Shown here: one piece after another, positions 17,080 to 26,008 of the stretch
How the letters are laid out: each line of letters opens with the position of its first letter
Position numbering within the stretch: the stretch's first letter is position 1
DNA from: Frigoribacterium sp. JB110
GTDB taxonomy: Bacteria; Actinomycetota; Actinomycetes; Actinomycetales; Microbacteriaceae
Reading direction: 5' to 3'
Length of the DNA: 64,000 nucleotides
Assembly: GCF_900163665.1 (NCBI RefSeq)
Contig: NZ_FUIA01000015.1
Location: 1-64,000 of the forward strand
Notes under the pieces: generated by a model
Told to the model about the DNA's origin: nothing
What the model saw: the letters and a program-made list of their open reading frames with translations, nothing else
The model's database searches: none
Position numbers and translations under genes: made by a program

Positions 17080-18039
17080 ATGGGCGCATTCAAGAGAACT
17101 CGCACAGCAACAGCCATCCTCGCCGCCGCCGCGGCTGCCACCGTCGCACTGTCGGGATGCAGCTCAACCACGCCGCAGGACGAGACCGCCGCGGCGACTA
17201 CCCGTACGATCGACAGCGCCTTCGGTGAAGTCACGATCCCCACCGAGCCGCAGGCAGCCTTGGGCGTCTACACGACGGATGTGGACGTGCTGATCACTCT
17301 CGGTATCCCGCTCGCCGGAGCTCAGCCGATCCGAAGCGAGTTCGATGACTTCCCGTACTACCTCTCCGACGACGCGCTCGAAGGCGTCGAGCCGTTCGCG
17401 AACTTCCCGGAGGTCAACTACGAGGCGGTCGCCGCCGCGGAACCCGACTTCATACTGAACAGCCTTGGCTACGACGAGGAGGTCGTGAAGCGCCTGCCCG
17501 ATGTCGCGCCGACCTACAGCGTGAACGCGTTCGACGGACAAGACTGGCGCGTCCACTTCAAGGAAACCGCCACCGCGCTCGACCGGCTCGACAAGTACGA
17601 GGAGTGGGAGAACATCTACGAGCAGCGCCTTGACGAGGTCAAGGCGCTGGTCAGCGACAAGGCTGCCGACCTCGTGGTGGCTGTGGTGTACCCGGAGTAC
17701 GGCGGACCCGGTATCCAGACAATCTGCGGAGGACAGACCCTGTGCTCCGTGTATCAGGACCTGGGTATCAAGATCCTGCCCGTCTCCGAGCAGGAGGGTG
17801 GCGTGATCCTCAGCCCTGAGCAGTTCGACCAGCTCAACGACGCGAACGTCGCGCTCACGGTGAGCGACTACGGCGACATGACGACCCTCACCAGCAGCGA
17901 AGCATGGAAGCGGCTGCCGTTCGTCCAGAACGGCCAGATCCTGGAATACGACCTGGAACTCTCCTTCGGATCACCGTCGAGCCAGCTTGCGCTCCTGGAC
18001 GAGGTGGAGAAGGACCTCGTGGAGTTGCTCGGACTCTGA
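17080..18039 (+). CDS. Ferric-siderophore substrate-binding lipoprotein (FecB/FepB-like)
   Basis: Extracellular receptor of the importer. It has a lipoprotein signal: basic start (MGAFKRTRTATA), hydrophobic stretch and lipobox ALSGC at about residue 27. The mature part has the two-lobed class III binding-protein pattern, with VDVLITLGIPLAGAQP near the start and the C-terminal LALLDEVEKDLVELLGL. 319 residues is normal. It lies 39 bases after the SIP fusion gene and before the two permeases, in the standard order for a ferric siderophore importer. The exact siderophore cannot be read from the sequence. Confidence 0.92.
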   Translation: MGAFKRTRTATAILAAAAAATVALSGCSSTTPQDETAAATTRTIDSAFGEVTIPTEPQAALGVYTTDVDVLITLGIPLAGAQPIRSEFDDFPYYLSDDALEGVEPFANFPEVNYEAVAAAEPDFILNSLGYDEEVVKRLPDVAPTYSVNAFDGQDWRVHFKETATALDRLDKYEEWENIYEQRLDEVKALVSDKAADLVVAVVYPEYGGPGIQTICGGQTLCSVYQDLGIKILPVSEQEGGVILSPEQFDQLNDANVALTVSDYGDMTTLTSSEAWKRLPFVQNGQILEYDLELSFGSPSSQLALLDEVEKDLVELLGL

Positions 18040-18075
18040 TGGCGAGGCCATGGCGCATCCGGTAGGAGCGAGAAT

Positions 18076-19146
18076 ATGACCAGGCTGACTGCTGACGCCG
18101 GCGCGATGACAGGTTCGGGAGCTTCCCCTGCGGAAGCTCCTGAACCTGCCCGAGCATGGCGGCGAGCGCTCGGTCTGACCGCAGGGCTCGGAGCACTTCT
18201 CGTCACCGTCGTGGGGAGCGTCCTCATCGGATCACAGGAGTTGTCTGTTCCCGAGGTGTGGAACGCGCTCGCCACCGCCGGGGACACGCAAGCCCACTTC
18301 ATCGTCAACGATCTGCGGATACCACGCACCGTCGTCGGCCTTGCGGTAGGCATCGCACTTGGGATCGCGGGAGCCCTCATCCAAGCCCTTACACGCAATC
18401 CATTGGCGGACCCCGGAATTCTCGGTGTGAACGCCGGGGCGGCGTTCTTCGTTGCCCTGGGGGTCTCGGTATTCGGAGTCTCCTCAATCGGAGGCTACGT
18501 GTGGTTCGCGTTCGCCGGCGCCCTCGTGGTGACCGTAGCGGTGTATCTCATCGGTTCAGCCGGCCGCGGAGGCGCTGATCCCGTGCAGCTCACGCTCGCC
18601 GGCGTCGCGCTCGGTGCCGTGCTCTCAGGTGTGGTCACCGCGATGGTGCTGCTTGACTCGCAGACCTTCAACCAGATGCGCAGTTGGAATGCCGGCAGTA
18701 TCGTCAGCCGCGGCTGGGACATCCTCCTCCCCGTGCTGCCTTTTCTGGCTGTCGGTCTTGTGCTTGCCGGGGTCGCGGTCGGCGCGCTCAACTCGATCGC
18801 CCTCGGCGATGACCTTGCGCGTGCCCTGGGCACGAATATCACCCGCACTCGCGTTCTCGTGATCATCGCTGTCACTCTGCTCGCGGGTGGGGCCACGGCC
18901 ATCGCCGGACCGATCGGATTCGTCGGACTGATGGTGCCGCACATCGCACGGTGGATCGTCGGCCCGGATCAACGTTGGATACTCGCCTACACGCTCGTCC
19001 TGGCGCCTGCACTCGTGCTCGCAGCGGACATCCTCGGCCGAATCGTCATCCGTCCGGCCGAGTTTCCTGTCGGGATCGTCACTGCCTTCATCGGCGCACC
19101 AGTGCTCATCCTCCTGGTACGCCGCAAGAGAGCGAGCGGGCTATGA
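18076..19146 (+). CDS. FecCD-family siderophore ABC permease, first subunit
   Basis: 356 residues with about ten hydrophobic segments. Family marks include NDLRIPRTVVGLAVG, ALTRNPLADPGILGVNAGAAF and PIGFVGLMVPHIAR. It forms half of the membrane channel with the next gene. AGGAG lies before the ATG, and its stop overlaps the next start (ATGA), so the two are coupled. It has an unusually polar N-terminal tail of about 30 residues rich in Ala, Glu and Pro. Confidence 0.93.
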   Translation: MTRLTADAGAMTGSGASPAEAPEPARAWRRALGLTAGLGALLVTVVGSVLIGSQELSVPEVWNALATAGDTQAHFIVNDLRIPRTVVGLAVGIALGIAGALIQALTRNPLADPGILGVNAGAAFFVALGVSVFGVSSIGGYVWFAFAGALVVTVAVYLIGSAGRGGADPVQLTLAGVALGAVLSGVVTAMVLLDSQTFNQMRSWNAGSIVSRGWDILLPVLPFLAVGLVLAGVAVGALNSIALGDDLARALGTNITRTRVLVIIAVTLLAGGATAIAGPIGFVGLMVPHIARWIVGPDQRWILAYTLVLAPALVLAADILGRIVIRPAEFPVGIVTAFIGAPVLILLVRRKRASGL

Positions 19147-20258
19147 CTGAAAAGACGCGGCCAAGCATGCTGCCCGACCGCGCTTCTGCGCTTCCAGAAC
19201 CCGAAAGCACGGCCACCGTCGAGTTCGGATATCGCAGCATCGTCAGCCGCCGGGGTCCTCTCGCGCTGCGCTGGAGCATGCGCACACTTCTGATCTGCGC
19301 CGCCCTCGGTGTCCTCACTCTTCTGATAACGGTGGTCGCGTTGACCCTGGGCGACTACCCGCTCACCGTCGGGCAGGTGTGGGCCGCGCTGTTCGGAGAC
19401 GCCGGCTCTGGGTTTGCCCGGACGGTCGTGGTCGGATGGCGTCTTCCGCGCGCACTGGCAGCTGTCATGTTCGGAGCGGGCCTGGGCGCCGCCGGCGCAG
19501 TGTTCCAGTCGCTCACACGCAACCCCCTGGCCTCACCGGACATCATCGGCTTCTCGGCAGGCTCCTACACAGGAGCATTGATCGTGATCATCCTCGTCCA
19601 GGGCAGCTACCTCCAGCTGGCAGGCGGTGCCCTTATCGGCGGGGTCGCGACAGCTGCACTCGTCTATGTCGTCGCGTGGCGTCGGGGGGTCCAAGGATTC
19701 CGGCTCATCATCGTCGGTATCGCCGTCTCGGCCATGCTGACCTCGTTCAACACCTGGCTCATGCTCACCGCTGATCTGGAAGTAGCAATGTCCGCCGCCG
19801 CGTGGGGCGCCGGATCGCTGAACGGCACCTCTTGGGACCAGACGCTGTACGGGAGTGCCAGCATTCTCGTGCTGCTCGCCGTATTGGCCGTTCTCGCTCC
19901 GGGTCTGCGGCAACTGGAACTCGGCGACGACTCGGCCAAGGCAACAGGGGTTCGCACCGAGCCCACACGACTCGCCGTCATGGTCACGGGCGTTGCGCTT
20001 ACCGCGACCGTGACCGCCGCAGCCGGCCCGATCGTGTTCATCGCACTTGCCGCACCACAGATCGCCCGCCGCCTGACACGTTCACCCGGGGTCACGATCG
20101 CGGCCGCAGCATTCACCGGCGCCTTTCTTCTGGCCGCCGCCGATGTCGTCGCGCAGCACGCTCTCCCCATCGCCCTGCCAGTCGGCGTGGTCACCGTCGT
20201 CGTGGGCGGCGCTTACCTCGTCTGGCTCATCATCCACGAGGTACGTCGACGTGCATAA
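19143..20258 (+). CDS. FecCD-family siderophore ABC permease, second subunit
   Basis: 371 residues from the ATG overlapping the preceding stop. It has family motifs VVGWRLPRALAAVMFGAGLG, SLTRNPLASPDIIGFSAGS and GPIVFIALAAPQIARRL, and about nine membrane segments after a 50-residue polar N-terminus. It partners the first permease, the lipoprotein and the ATPase in a FepBDGC-type importer. The second subunits of such pairs usually diverge as seen here. Confidence 0.93.
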   Translation: MTEKTRPSMLPDRASALPEPESTATVEFGYRSIVSRRGPLALRWSMRTLLICAALGVLTLLITVVALTLGDYPLTVGQVWAALFGDAGSGFARTVVVGWRLPRALAAVMFGAGLGAAGAVFQSLTRNPLASPDIIGFSAGSYTGALIVIILVQGSYLQLAGGALIGGVATAALVYVVAWRRGVQGFRLIIVGIAVSAMLTSFNTWLMLTADLEVAMSAAAWGAGSLNGTSWDQTLYGSASILVLLAVLAVLAPGLRQLELGDDSAKATGVRTEPTRLAVMVTGVALTATVTAAAGPIVFIALAAPQIARRLTRSPGVTIAAAAFTGAFLLAAADVVAQHALPIALPVGVVTVVVGGAYLVWLIIHEVRRRA

Positions 20259-20285
20259 CCTCGCGCGCACGAAAGGTCCAACCCG

Positions 20286-21164
20286 ATGAGTTCAATCGCG
20301 ACCCAGCATGAAGGCGCAGCAGCGCACTCTCTCGCACCAGCTGACGCCACGCTCGCGGAAGTACCGCGCCTCTCCGCAGATGATGTGACGATCGGGTACG
20401 ACAAACGGATCATCAGCGAGCGTCTCTCGGTCGCGATTCCGAACGCATCATTCACCGTGATCGTTGGCCCGAACGCGTGCGGCAAGTCGACCCTTCTCCG
20501 CGGACTATCCCGGCTCCTGCGCCCATCGTCAGGTCACGTCGTCCTGGACGGTTCGGACATCCACTCCTATAAGGCCAGAGAAGTTGCTCGTCGTATCGGG
20601 CTGCTCCCTCAGACATCAATCGCTCCAGAAGGCATCACGGTCGCTGACCTCGTCGCACGAGGTCGTTACCCCTATCAGAAGCTGATCCGGCAATGGACCA
20701 AGGACGACGAGCGCGCAGTCGCGCAAGCGATGACAGCAACCCGGGTCGACAACCTCTCCACACGACTGGTGGACGAACTGTCAGGAGGACAACGGCAGCG
20801 CGTATGGGTTGCGATGGCTCTCGCCCAAGAGACAGGCATTCTGCTTCTGGATGAACCCACGACCTTCCTGGACATCACCCATCAGATCGAGCTGCTCGAA
20901 CTGCTCACAGACCTACACCGGCAGGAACGCACGCTCGTCGCCGTCCTCCACGACCTGAATCACGCGGCCCGATACGCCACTCACCTCATCGCGATGCGCG
21001 ACGGACAGGTCATCGCGGAAGGAACCCCGACAGACATTGTGACCGCTGAACTCGTCGAGGAGGTCTTCGGGTTAAAGAGCATCGTCGTGCCCGACGCCGT
21101 CGCAGGAACACCCTCGGTGGTGCCGCTCGGTCGAGACCGCACAGGTAGGAACGCAAACCCATGA
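20286..21164 (+). CDS. Siderophore ABC transporter ATPase (FecE/FepC-like)
   Basis: Powers the importer. It has Walker A GPNACGKSTLLRGL, Q loop LLPQTS, signature ELSGGQRQRVWVAMAL, Walker B ILLLDEPTTFLDI and the switch His in VLHDLNHA, all as in FepC. One oddity is cysteine in Walker A (NACGKST), common in this subfamily. 292 residues. It follows the second permease by 27 bases, and its stop overlaps the start of the exporter-fold ABC gene. Confidence 0.95.
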   Translation: MSSIATQHEGAAAHSLAPADATLAEVPRLSADDVTIGYDKRIISERLSVAIPNASFTVIVGPNACGKSTLLRGLSRLLRPSSGHVVLDGSDIHSYKAREVARRIGLLPQTSIAPEGITVADLVARGRYPYQKLIRQWTKDDERAVAQAMTATRVDNLSTRLVDELSGGQRQRVWVAMALAQETGILLLDEPTTFLDITHQIELLELLTDLHRQERTLVAVLHDLNHAARYATHLIAMRDGQVIAEGTPTDIVTAELVEEVFGLKSIVVPDAVAGTPSVVPLGRDRTGRNANP

Positions 21165-22924
21165 CGGTCGCCGGAGACCCGCTGGGGCGGGGATGGCTGA
21201 CCCGCTGGATGCCGGTGTTCTGGCAAGCCCCATCTCTTCCGCCCGATACGGCGCCGTTCCGAGTGGCGACGAACACCACGCCGATCAGGTTGCTCCGTGC
21301 GGTGATGTTCTCCGCGAAGCGATACACCACCCCCGCAGCAGCACTGTCAGCCTTGCACCAAGTCGGCGAGGCACTGGTTCCGTTGATCGCCGGAGTTGCG
21401 ATCGACCAGGCGCTCGCAACAGGCGACCTGGGTCTCCTGCTCTTCTGGCTCGCGCTACTCGCGGTGACGTTCCTTGGGTTGTCGCTGGGATTCCGGTTCG
21501 CCGCCCAGTTGACCGCGCTGGCGATAACACACGCTCAGCACCGGCTTCGGGCCACGCTGTCTCGTCGGGTGCTGCATCCAACCGGCAGCGCATCTGTGTC
21601 GAGGCCGGACGGCGGCGTGGTGTCGGCAATGACCAATGACGTCGCACGCGTCGGTGCCCTGTGGCTGGTGGTGTTCCCGCTCGGGGAGGTGGCCGGGGTG
21701 GTCTTCATCGCCGTCTCGCTACTGCTTCTGAATCCGCTGCTCGGTCTCGTTGTACTCATTGGCGCACCAATAGTCGTGTGGTTAATGGGCGCCCTGAGCG
21801 GCCGATACGCTCGCGCTTCGCGGGAGTATCAGACCCTGCTCGCCGGCACGGTGGCGCGAGCTATGGACCTCGTCACGGGCTATCGGGTGATCCGCGGGAT
21901 ACGTGCCGAGACGGAGGCGACCCGCCGGTACCAGGATGCGAGCCGCGAGACCCTGCACGGCGCATACCGGTCCGTGGGCGCGCTGGGGCGCTTCCTCGCA
22001 GGGTCCGACACGATCAGTGGGGTGTTCATCGCTGGTGTCGCAGCGCTTTCCGTGTGGTTCGCCATCACGGGGCAACTCAGCATCGGCGGGATGATCGCTG
22101 CGGTGGGTCTCACGCAGGCGCTTCTTCCCCCTATGCAGATGCTCACCGGCAATGCCCTGCCCACGTGGGCGGCAGGTGTCGCATCCAGCGCGCGCCTGTT
22201 GGAACTGCTCCGAACGGAAGATGCATGCCCGGATCGCCAGGTGCGCCGCCACGCGAGCGTTCTCAATCCCCGCCTGTCGAGAGACTCGTCAGACCCGGTC
22301 GCAGAGGTTCCGGCCATGGAACTCACGATAACCTCTGGTGCGCCCCAGCCGGTTCGGGTCAGCCCGGGCGAGCTTCTGGGAGTGCGCGCAGATGATCGCA
22401 CTGCCGCCTGTGCCGTTGCCGGGTTGCTACGCCCAGGCAGTGATCCAAAGGTTGCGGTCACAGTCGAAGGCATACCCGCGGAGGAGTTCGACCCCGCCGA
22501 CTATCGGGCGCTGGTAGTGGTGGCCCCGCATCATGGGGCCTTGTTCACCGGCACGATCATCGACAACCTCACCCTCCGCGGTTCGCCATCCTCACTGCGT
22601 GATGCGGCCCTGCACGCTGCCGCGTGCGAAGACTTCCTCGAAGTCGCCGGTGGATTGAATGGACAAGCTGGAGAAAACGGCAATCGGCTCTCCGGCGGGC
22701 AACGCCAACGGCTAGCCCTGGCACGGGGCCTCGCGACGGGCGCCCCAATATTGGTGTTGCATGATCCGACCACCGCTGTGGACTCTGTCACCGAAGCCCG
22801 CATCGCGGGTCGGCTCCGTGAGGTCCGGCTTGCTCGGTCGACGCTGCTGCTTACCTCCTCCCCGGCGCTACTGGCGGTATGCGACCGGATTATCGACCTT
22901 CGTCCCGCGGGGGCCGCGTCGTGA
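21161..22924 (+). CDS. Exporter-fold ABC half-transporter with degenerate Walker motifs
   Basis: 587 residues: six-helix membrane domain (about 40-340), then a nucleotide-binding domain. The signature LSGGQRQRLALARGL is intact, but Walker A is lost (GVRADDRTAACAV where G-x4-GKST is expected) and Walker B reads ILVLHDPTTAVD, lacking the usual Asp-Glu. It should therefore offer its signature to the partner's ATP but not hydrolyse ATP at its own site. It is coupled to the next half-transporter. Beside a SIP protein this recalls IrtAB and YbtPQ, exporter-fold siderophore importers; drug export is the alternative. Confidence 0.88.
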   Translation: MTVAGDPLGRGWLTRWMPVFWQAPSLPPDTAPFRVATNTTPIRLLRAVMFSAKRYTTPAAALSALHQVGEALVPLIAGVAIDQALATGDLGLLLFWLALLAVTFLGLSLGFRFAAQLTALAITHAQHRLRATLSRRVLHPTGSASVSRPDGGVVSAMTNDVARVGALWLVVFPLGEVAGVVFIAVSLLLLNPLLGLVVLIGAPIVVWLMGALSGRYARASREYQTLLAGTVARAMDLVTGYRVIRGIRAETEATRRYQDASRETLHGAYRSVGALGRFLAGSDTISGVFIAGVAALSVWFAITGQLSIGGMIAAVGLTQALLPPMQMLTGNALPTWAAGVASSARLLELLRTEDACPDRQVRRHASVLNPRLSRDSSDPVAEVPAMELTITSGAPQPVRVSPGELLGVRADDRTAACAVAGLLRPGSDPKVAVTVEGIPAEEFDPADYRALVVVAPHHGALFTGTIIDNLTLRGSPSSLRDAALHAAACEDFLEVAGGLNGQAGENGNRLSGGQRQRLALARGLATGAPILVLHDPTTAVDSVTEARIAGRLREVRLARSTLLLTSSPALLAVCDRIIDLRPAGAAS

Positions 22925-24717
22925 GCGGCAAGGCCAAAGTCTCTGGGACGCTGCCTGTGGCGTCGGCGAAGCTCACGCGGAGGGAAGTGTGGGCCACCAC
23001 CCGCAGCCACCGCCTGCGCCTCTTTCTTGTGGTCGCGCTCGGGACTGCCAGCGCGGGGACGGGGCTGGTGTTCCCCGTCACCGTTGGGTACCTCGTAGAC
23101 GACGTGCAGGCTGGTACCGGCGATGCGGCCACGGTCCTGTGGGCGCTGGTCGTAATGCTCGCAGCCGCCGCGGCTGGAGCGGTGGGCGGGGCGACCATGA
23201 TCGTCCTCGCTGCGCGCAGTTATCATGCGATGCTCGCCGAACTACGCGAACGTCTCGTCGGCCGTGCAATGACGCTCCCACAGTCTTTAGTCGAGCGCGC
23301 GGGGACCGGAGACCTGGTGTCACGGTCCAGCGATGATGTGGCGCAGATCGCCGACGCGGCCCCGCAGATCATTCCCGCTGTCACCGCCGCCGGGTTCACG
23401 ATAGCCATCACCATCATCGGCATGACCACCCTCGACCTTTGGTACGGGCTCACACTTGTCGTCGTCCTGCCCGTATACATCGTCACCGTGCGCTGGTATC
23501 TGTCTACCGCACCGGGTATCTACGCTGCCGAACGCGCTGCCATGAGCACCCGTGCTCAACAAATTGTGGAGTCTCAGCGCGGCCACGACACAATCCTCGG
23601 CTTTGGACTCAGCGAGCTACGTCACGAACGAGTGCTGGCTGCATCATGGAATGTCGTCGGCCACAGCCTGCGTGCCCGCACTGTACAGAACATGTTCTTT
23701 GGCCGGCTGAACTTCGCCGAATACCTCGGGGTCGCAGCGATCCTCGCCACCGGATTCTCGCTCATCCAAACCGAAACATCCACCGTAGGAGCCGCTACGG
23801 CTGCAGTCCTGCTGTTTCTACGCCTATTCGGACCAATCAACCAGCTGTTGTTCGTCGTGGATACTCTGCAATCCGTAACAGCCTCATTGAATCGGATTGT
23901 CGGCGTAATCACACTTCCCATCCTCGATATCGTGCAGCCGGGTGTCTCGGCGCAAGCGGAGGAATCGACGCGAGGAGGCACATGGAACGACGAGCTCATG
24001 TCCGCGCACATCGTGAGGGTGTCTGGGATGAGCTACAGCTACGACGGTCGGCATCCGGTCCTCGAAGACATCGACCTGGTTATTCGCGCCGGCGAACGTG
24101 TCGCCCTGGTCGGTGAATCCGGGGCGGGCAAGACAACTCTCGCCGCGATCATCGCCGGCACCCACGGGCCCGACACCGGAACTGTTGTTGTGCCGGAAAG
24201 GACTGCGGTAATCACGCAAGAGACACACGTGTTCTCCGGAACCGCGCGTGAGAACCTTACCCTCGCCGCCCCCCACGCCGACGACGAGGAAGTGCGGGCC
24301 GCGCTGGCGAGCACCGGGGCATCCGGTTTGCTGGACCTGCTGCCCGAGGGCCTGAACACGGTGCTCGGTGGCGGCGGGTATGAGCTGACCGCCGCCCAGG
24401 CCCAGCAACTCGCTTTGGCCCGGCTAGTGCTCGCTGACCCTGATCTGGCGATCCTGGACGAGGCCACCGCCGAAGCCGGCTCCACCCACGCCGGGCTCCT
24501 CGACCGGGCCGCCGATGCCGCGCTGGCCGGTCGCACCGGGCTCATGATCGCGCACCGGCTCTCCCAAGCCGCTGCCTGCGACCGCATCGTAGTGATGGAC
24601 CACGGCCGCATCACCGAGACCGGGACGCACGACGAGCTCGTCACGGCGGAAGGGACGTACGCGCGGTTGTGGGAGGTCTGGGAGCAAGGACGCGGTGCGG
24701 CAGGCGGCACGGAGTGA
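22921..24717 (+). CDS. Exporter-fold ABC half-transporter, catalytic partner
   Basis: 598 residues from the GTG that overlaps the previous stop. The membrane domain covers about residues 25-330 and the ATPase domain the rest. Walker A GESGAGKTTL, Walker B LAILDEATAEAG and the switch His in MIAHRLSQ are intact, but the signature is degenerate (LTAAQAQQLALARL). The defects mirror those of the partner, so the heterodimer keeps one complete ATP site, built from this Walker A/B and the partner's LSGGQ. Likely substrate is a ferric siderophore or its released iron, as in IrtAB/YbtPQ, inferred from context. Last gene of the coupled operon. Confidence 0.88.
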   Translation: MSGKAKVSGTLPVASAKLTRREVWATTRSHRLRLFLVVALGTASAGTGLVFPVTVGYLVDDVQAGTGDAATVLWALVVMLAAAAAGAVGGATMIVLAARSYHAMLAELRERLVGRAMTLPQSLVERAGTGDLVSRSSDDVAQIADAAPQIIPAVTAAGFTIAITIIGMTTLDLWYGLTLVVVLPVYIVTVRWYLSTAPGIYAAERAAMSTRAQQIVESQRGHDTILGFGLSELRHERVLAASWNVVGHSLRARTVQNMFFGRLNFAEYLGVAAILATGFSLIQTETSTVGAATAAVLLFLRLFGPINQLLFVVDTLQSVTASLNRIVGVITLPILDIVQPGVSAQAEESTRGGTWNDELMSAHIVRVSGMSYSYDGRHPVLEDIDLVIRAGERVALVGESGAGKTTLAAIIAGTHGPDTGTVVVPERTAVITQETHVFSGTARENLTLAAPHADDEEVRAALASTGASGLLDLLPEGLNTVLGGGGYELTAAQAQQLALARLVLADPDLAILDEATAEAGSTHAGLLDRAADAALAGRTGLMIAHRLSQAAACDRIVVMDHGRITETGTHDELVTAEGTYARLWEVWEQGRGAAGGTE

Positions 24718-24799
24718 TCCACCGATATCGACCCGGAGCGACGACGGCGCGTTCCGGGGGTGAAACGGCCATCTGCGCGGTGCCGGGAGCGGTGGCCCG

Positions 24800-25768
24800 G
24801 TGATAGTCCCTGGCGATATCGGACCCCTGCGTGACCTGGCGCCCTTGCTGGGACCGCTGGCGGTGATCGAGTCGGTGCGCACCCGCCCGGTGGCGCCGGT
24901 GGCGTTCGCGCACGCGAAGATCGTGCATGTCATGGCCGGTCGTTCTCGCGTCCGCACTCCGGCGGGCGAGCGGTTGCTGACCGCCGGAGACGTGATGGTT
25001 CTCGGACGCGGGGTCTGGTGCGAGGCGGTGCCGTCGCCGCGGGTGCGGGCGTGGACGATCTACTTGGATCAGGAGTTCATGGTCAGGCACATGACGTGGG
25101 CGCTGCCCGCGGAACCTGAGCGAGTGCTACCGGGTCTGCACCCTGCTGAATGGGACGGCGGTGCCGTGTTCTTCCGGCCCGGCGAGGAGATGCTGACGCG
25201 ACTGGAACCGCTCTGGCGGCGGATGAGCGTCCTACCACACCGGGGCGGCCCCGATGCGGCCGCTGGGCTCATGGCCCTGTTCGCGCAGGCGGTCGAGCTG
25301 ACCGTCCCTGCCCTGCTCACCGTCCCATCCGGGCCGGTCCCGATCATCTCCCACGCCGTGAGTCGCCTTTCACAGGTGCCCGTGGTGCCGGAAGCGGAGC
25401 GGGCGGCGGCGCTGCTGCGTGCGGACTTGTCGCGGGCGTGGACCGTGGGCGAGCTGGCGCGAGCGGTGGCGCTGTCTACGTCGCAGCTCACTCGCCGGTT
25501 CTGTGAGGGATACGGCGTCCCCCCGATGCGGTGGCTGATCGAAGCGCGCACCACTGAGTTCGCCCGGCTGATCGAGGAGACCGCCCTGCCGGTAGATGCC
25601 GTCGCCCGCCAGGTCGGGTGGGCAGACCGGCGGGTGGCCGCTGCCTGGTTCCGGCGACGATTCGGGGTGTCTCCGACCCGGTTCCGCCGGCACCCTGCCC
25701 CCGTCTGTGCCGGGGAATCACCGTGCGTGCTGTGCCGGAACGGGCAGTGCGTGCGCGTCGTGTCGTGA
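24800..25768 (+). CDS. AraC-family regulator with a four-cysteine tail
   Basis: 322 residues from GTG 24800. The N-terminal cupin-like sensing domain is followed from about residue 205 by the AraC DNA-binding domain (AWTVGELARAVALSTSQLTRRF to FGVSPTRFRR). After it comes a short tail with C-x5-C-x2-C-x4-C (CAGESPCVLCRNGQC), which could bind zinc or an iron-sulfur cluster. It is the intact paralogue of the frameshifted regulator at 4816. It follows the ABC pair, as YbtA-like AraC regulators accompany siderophore loci, so control of the iron genes is likely. Confidence 0.88.
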   Translation: MIVPGDIGPLRDLAPLLGPLAVIESVRTRPVAPVAFAHAKIVHVMAGRSRVRTPAGERLLTAGDVMVLGRGVWCEAVPSPRVRAWTIYLDQEFMVRHMTWALPAEPERVLPGLHPAEWDGGAVFFRPGEEMLTRLEPLWRRMSVLPHRGGPDAAAGLMALFAQAVELTVPALLTVPSGPVPIISHAVSRLSQVPVVPEAERAAALLRADLSRAWTVGELARAVALSTSQLTRRFCEGYGVPPMRWLIEARTTEFARLIEETALPVDAVARQVGWADRRVAAAWFRRRFGVSPTRFRRHPAPVCAGESPCVLCRNGQCVRVVS

Positions 25769-25968
25769 CGAGCGCGCGGCGTCCATCCGCGCAGAAGCGG
25801 CGTCCCGAAGGCCGTACTTGTGCCGGATGCTGGCTCCGGCGGGTTCTGGGCTGATAGGCCGGTACGGACACGTCGGGTTCATGGTCGAGCCTGACGGTCG
25901 CAGCCTCGTTTCCGTCGTCCGTCGCTCCTCGTCCGATCCTCCCGGCGCACCTCATGGTCGCAAGGGCC

Positions 25969-25984
25969 GACGGCGTACGCCGTC
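25969..25984. promoter_or_regulatory. Perfect 16-base palindrome before the transfer operon
   Basis: GACGGCGTACGCCGTC is fully self-complementary and lies about ten bases before the GGGAGGAGG ribosome binding site of the first maintenance gene. The 240-base gap around it has no other gene. Its place suggests an operator for a repressor of the operon; it could also be a hairpin that affects translation. The binding protein is unknown. Confidence 0.45.
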
Positions 25985-26008
25985 CGCCCCACCGGGAGGA
26001 GGACTGCG

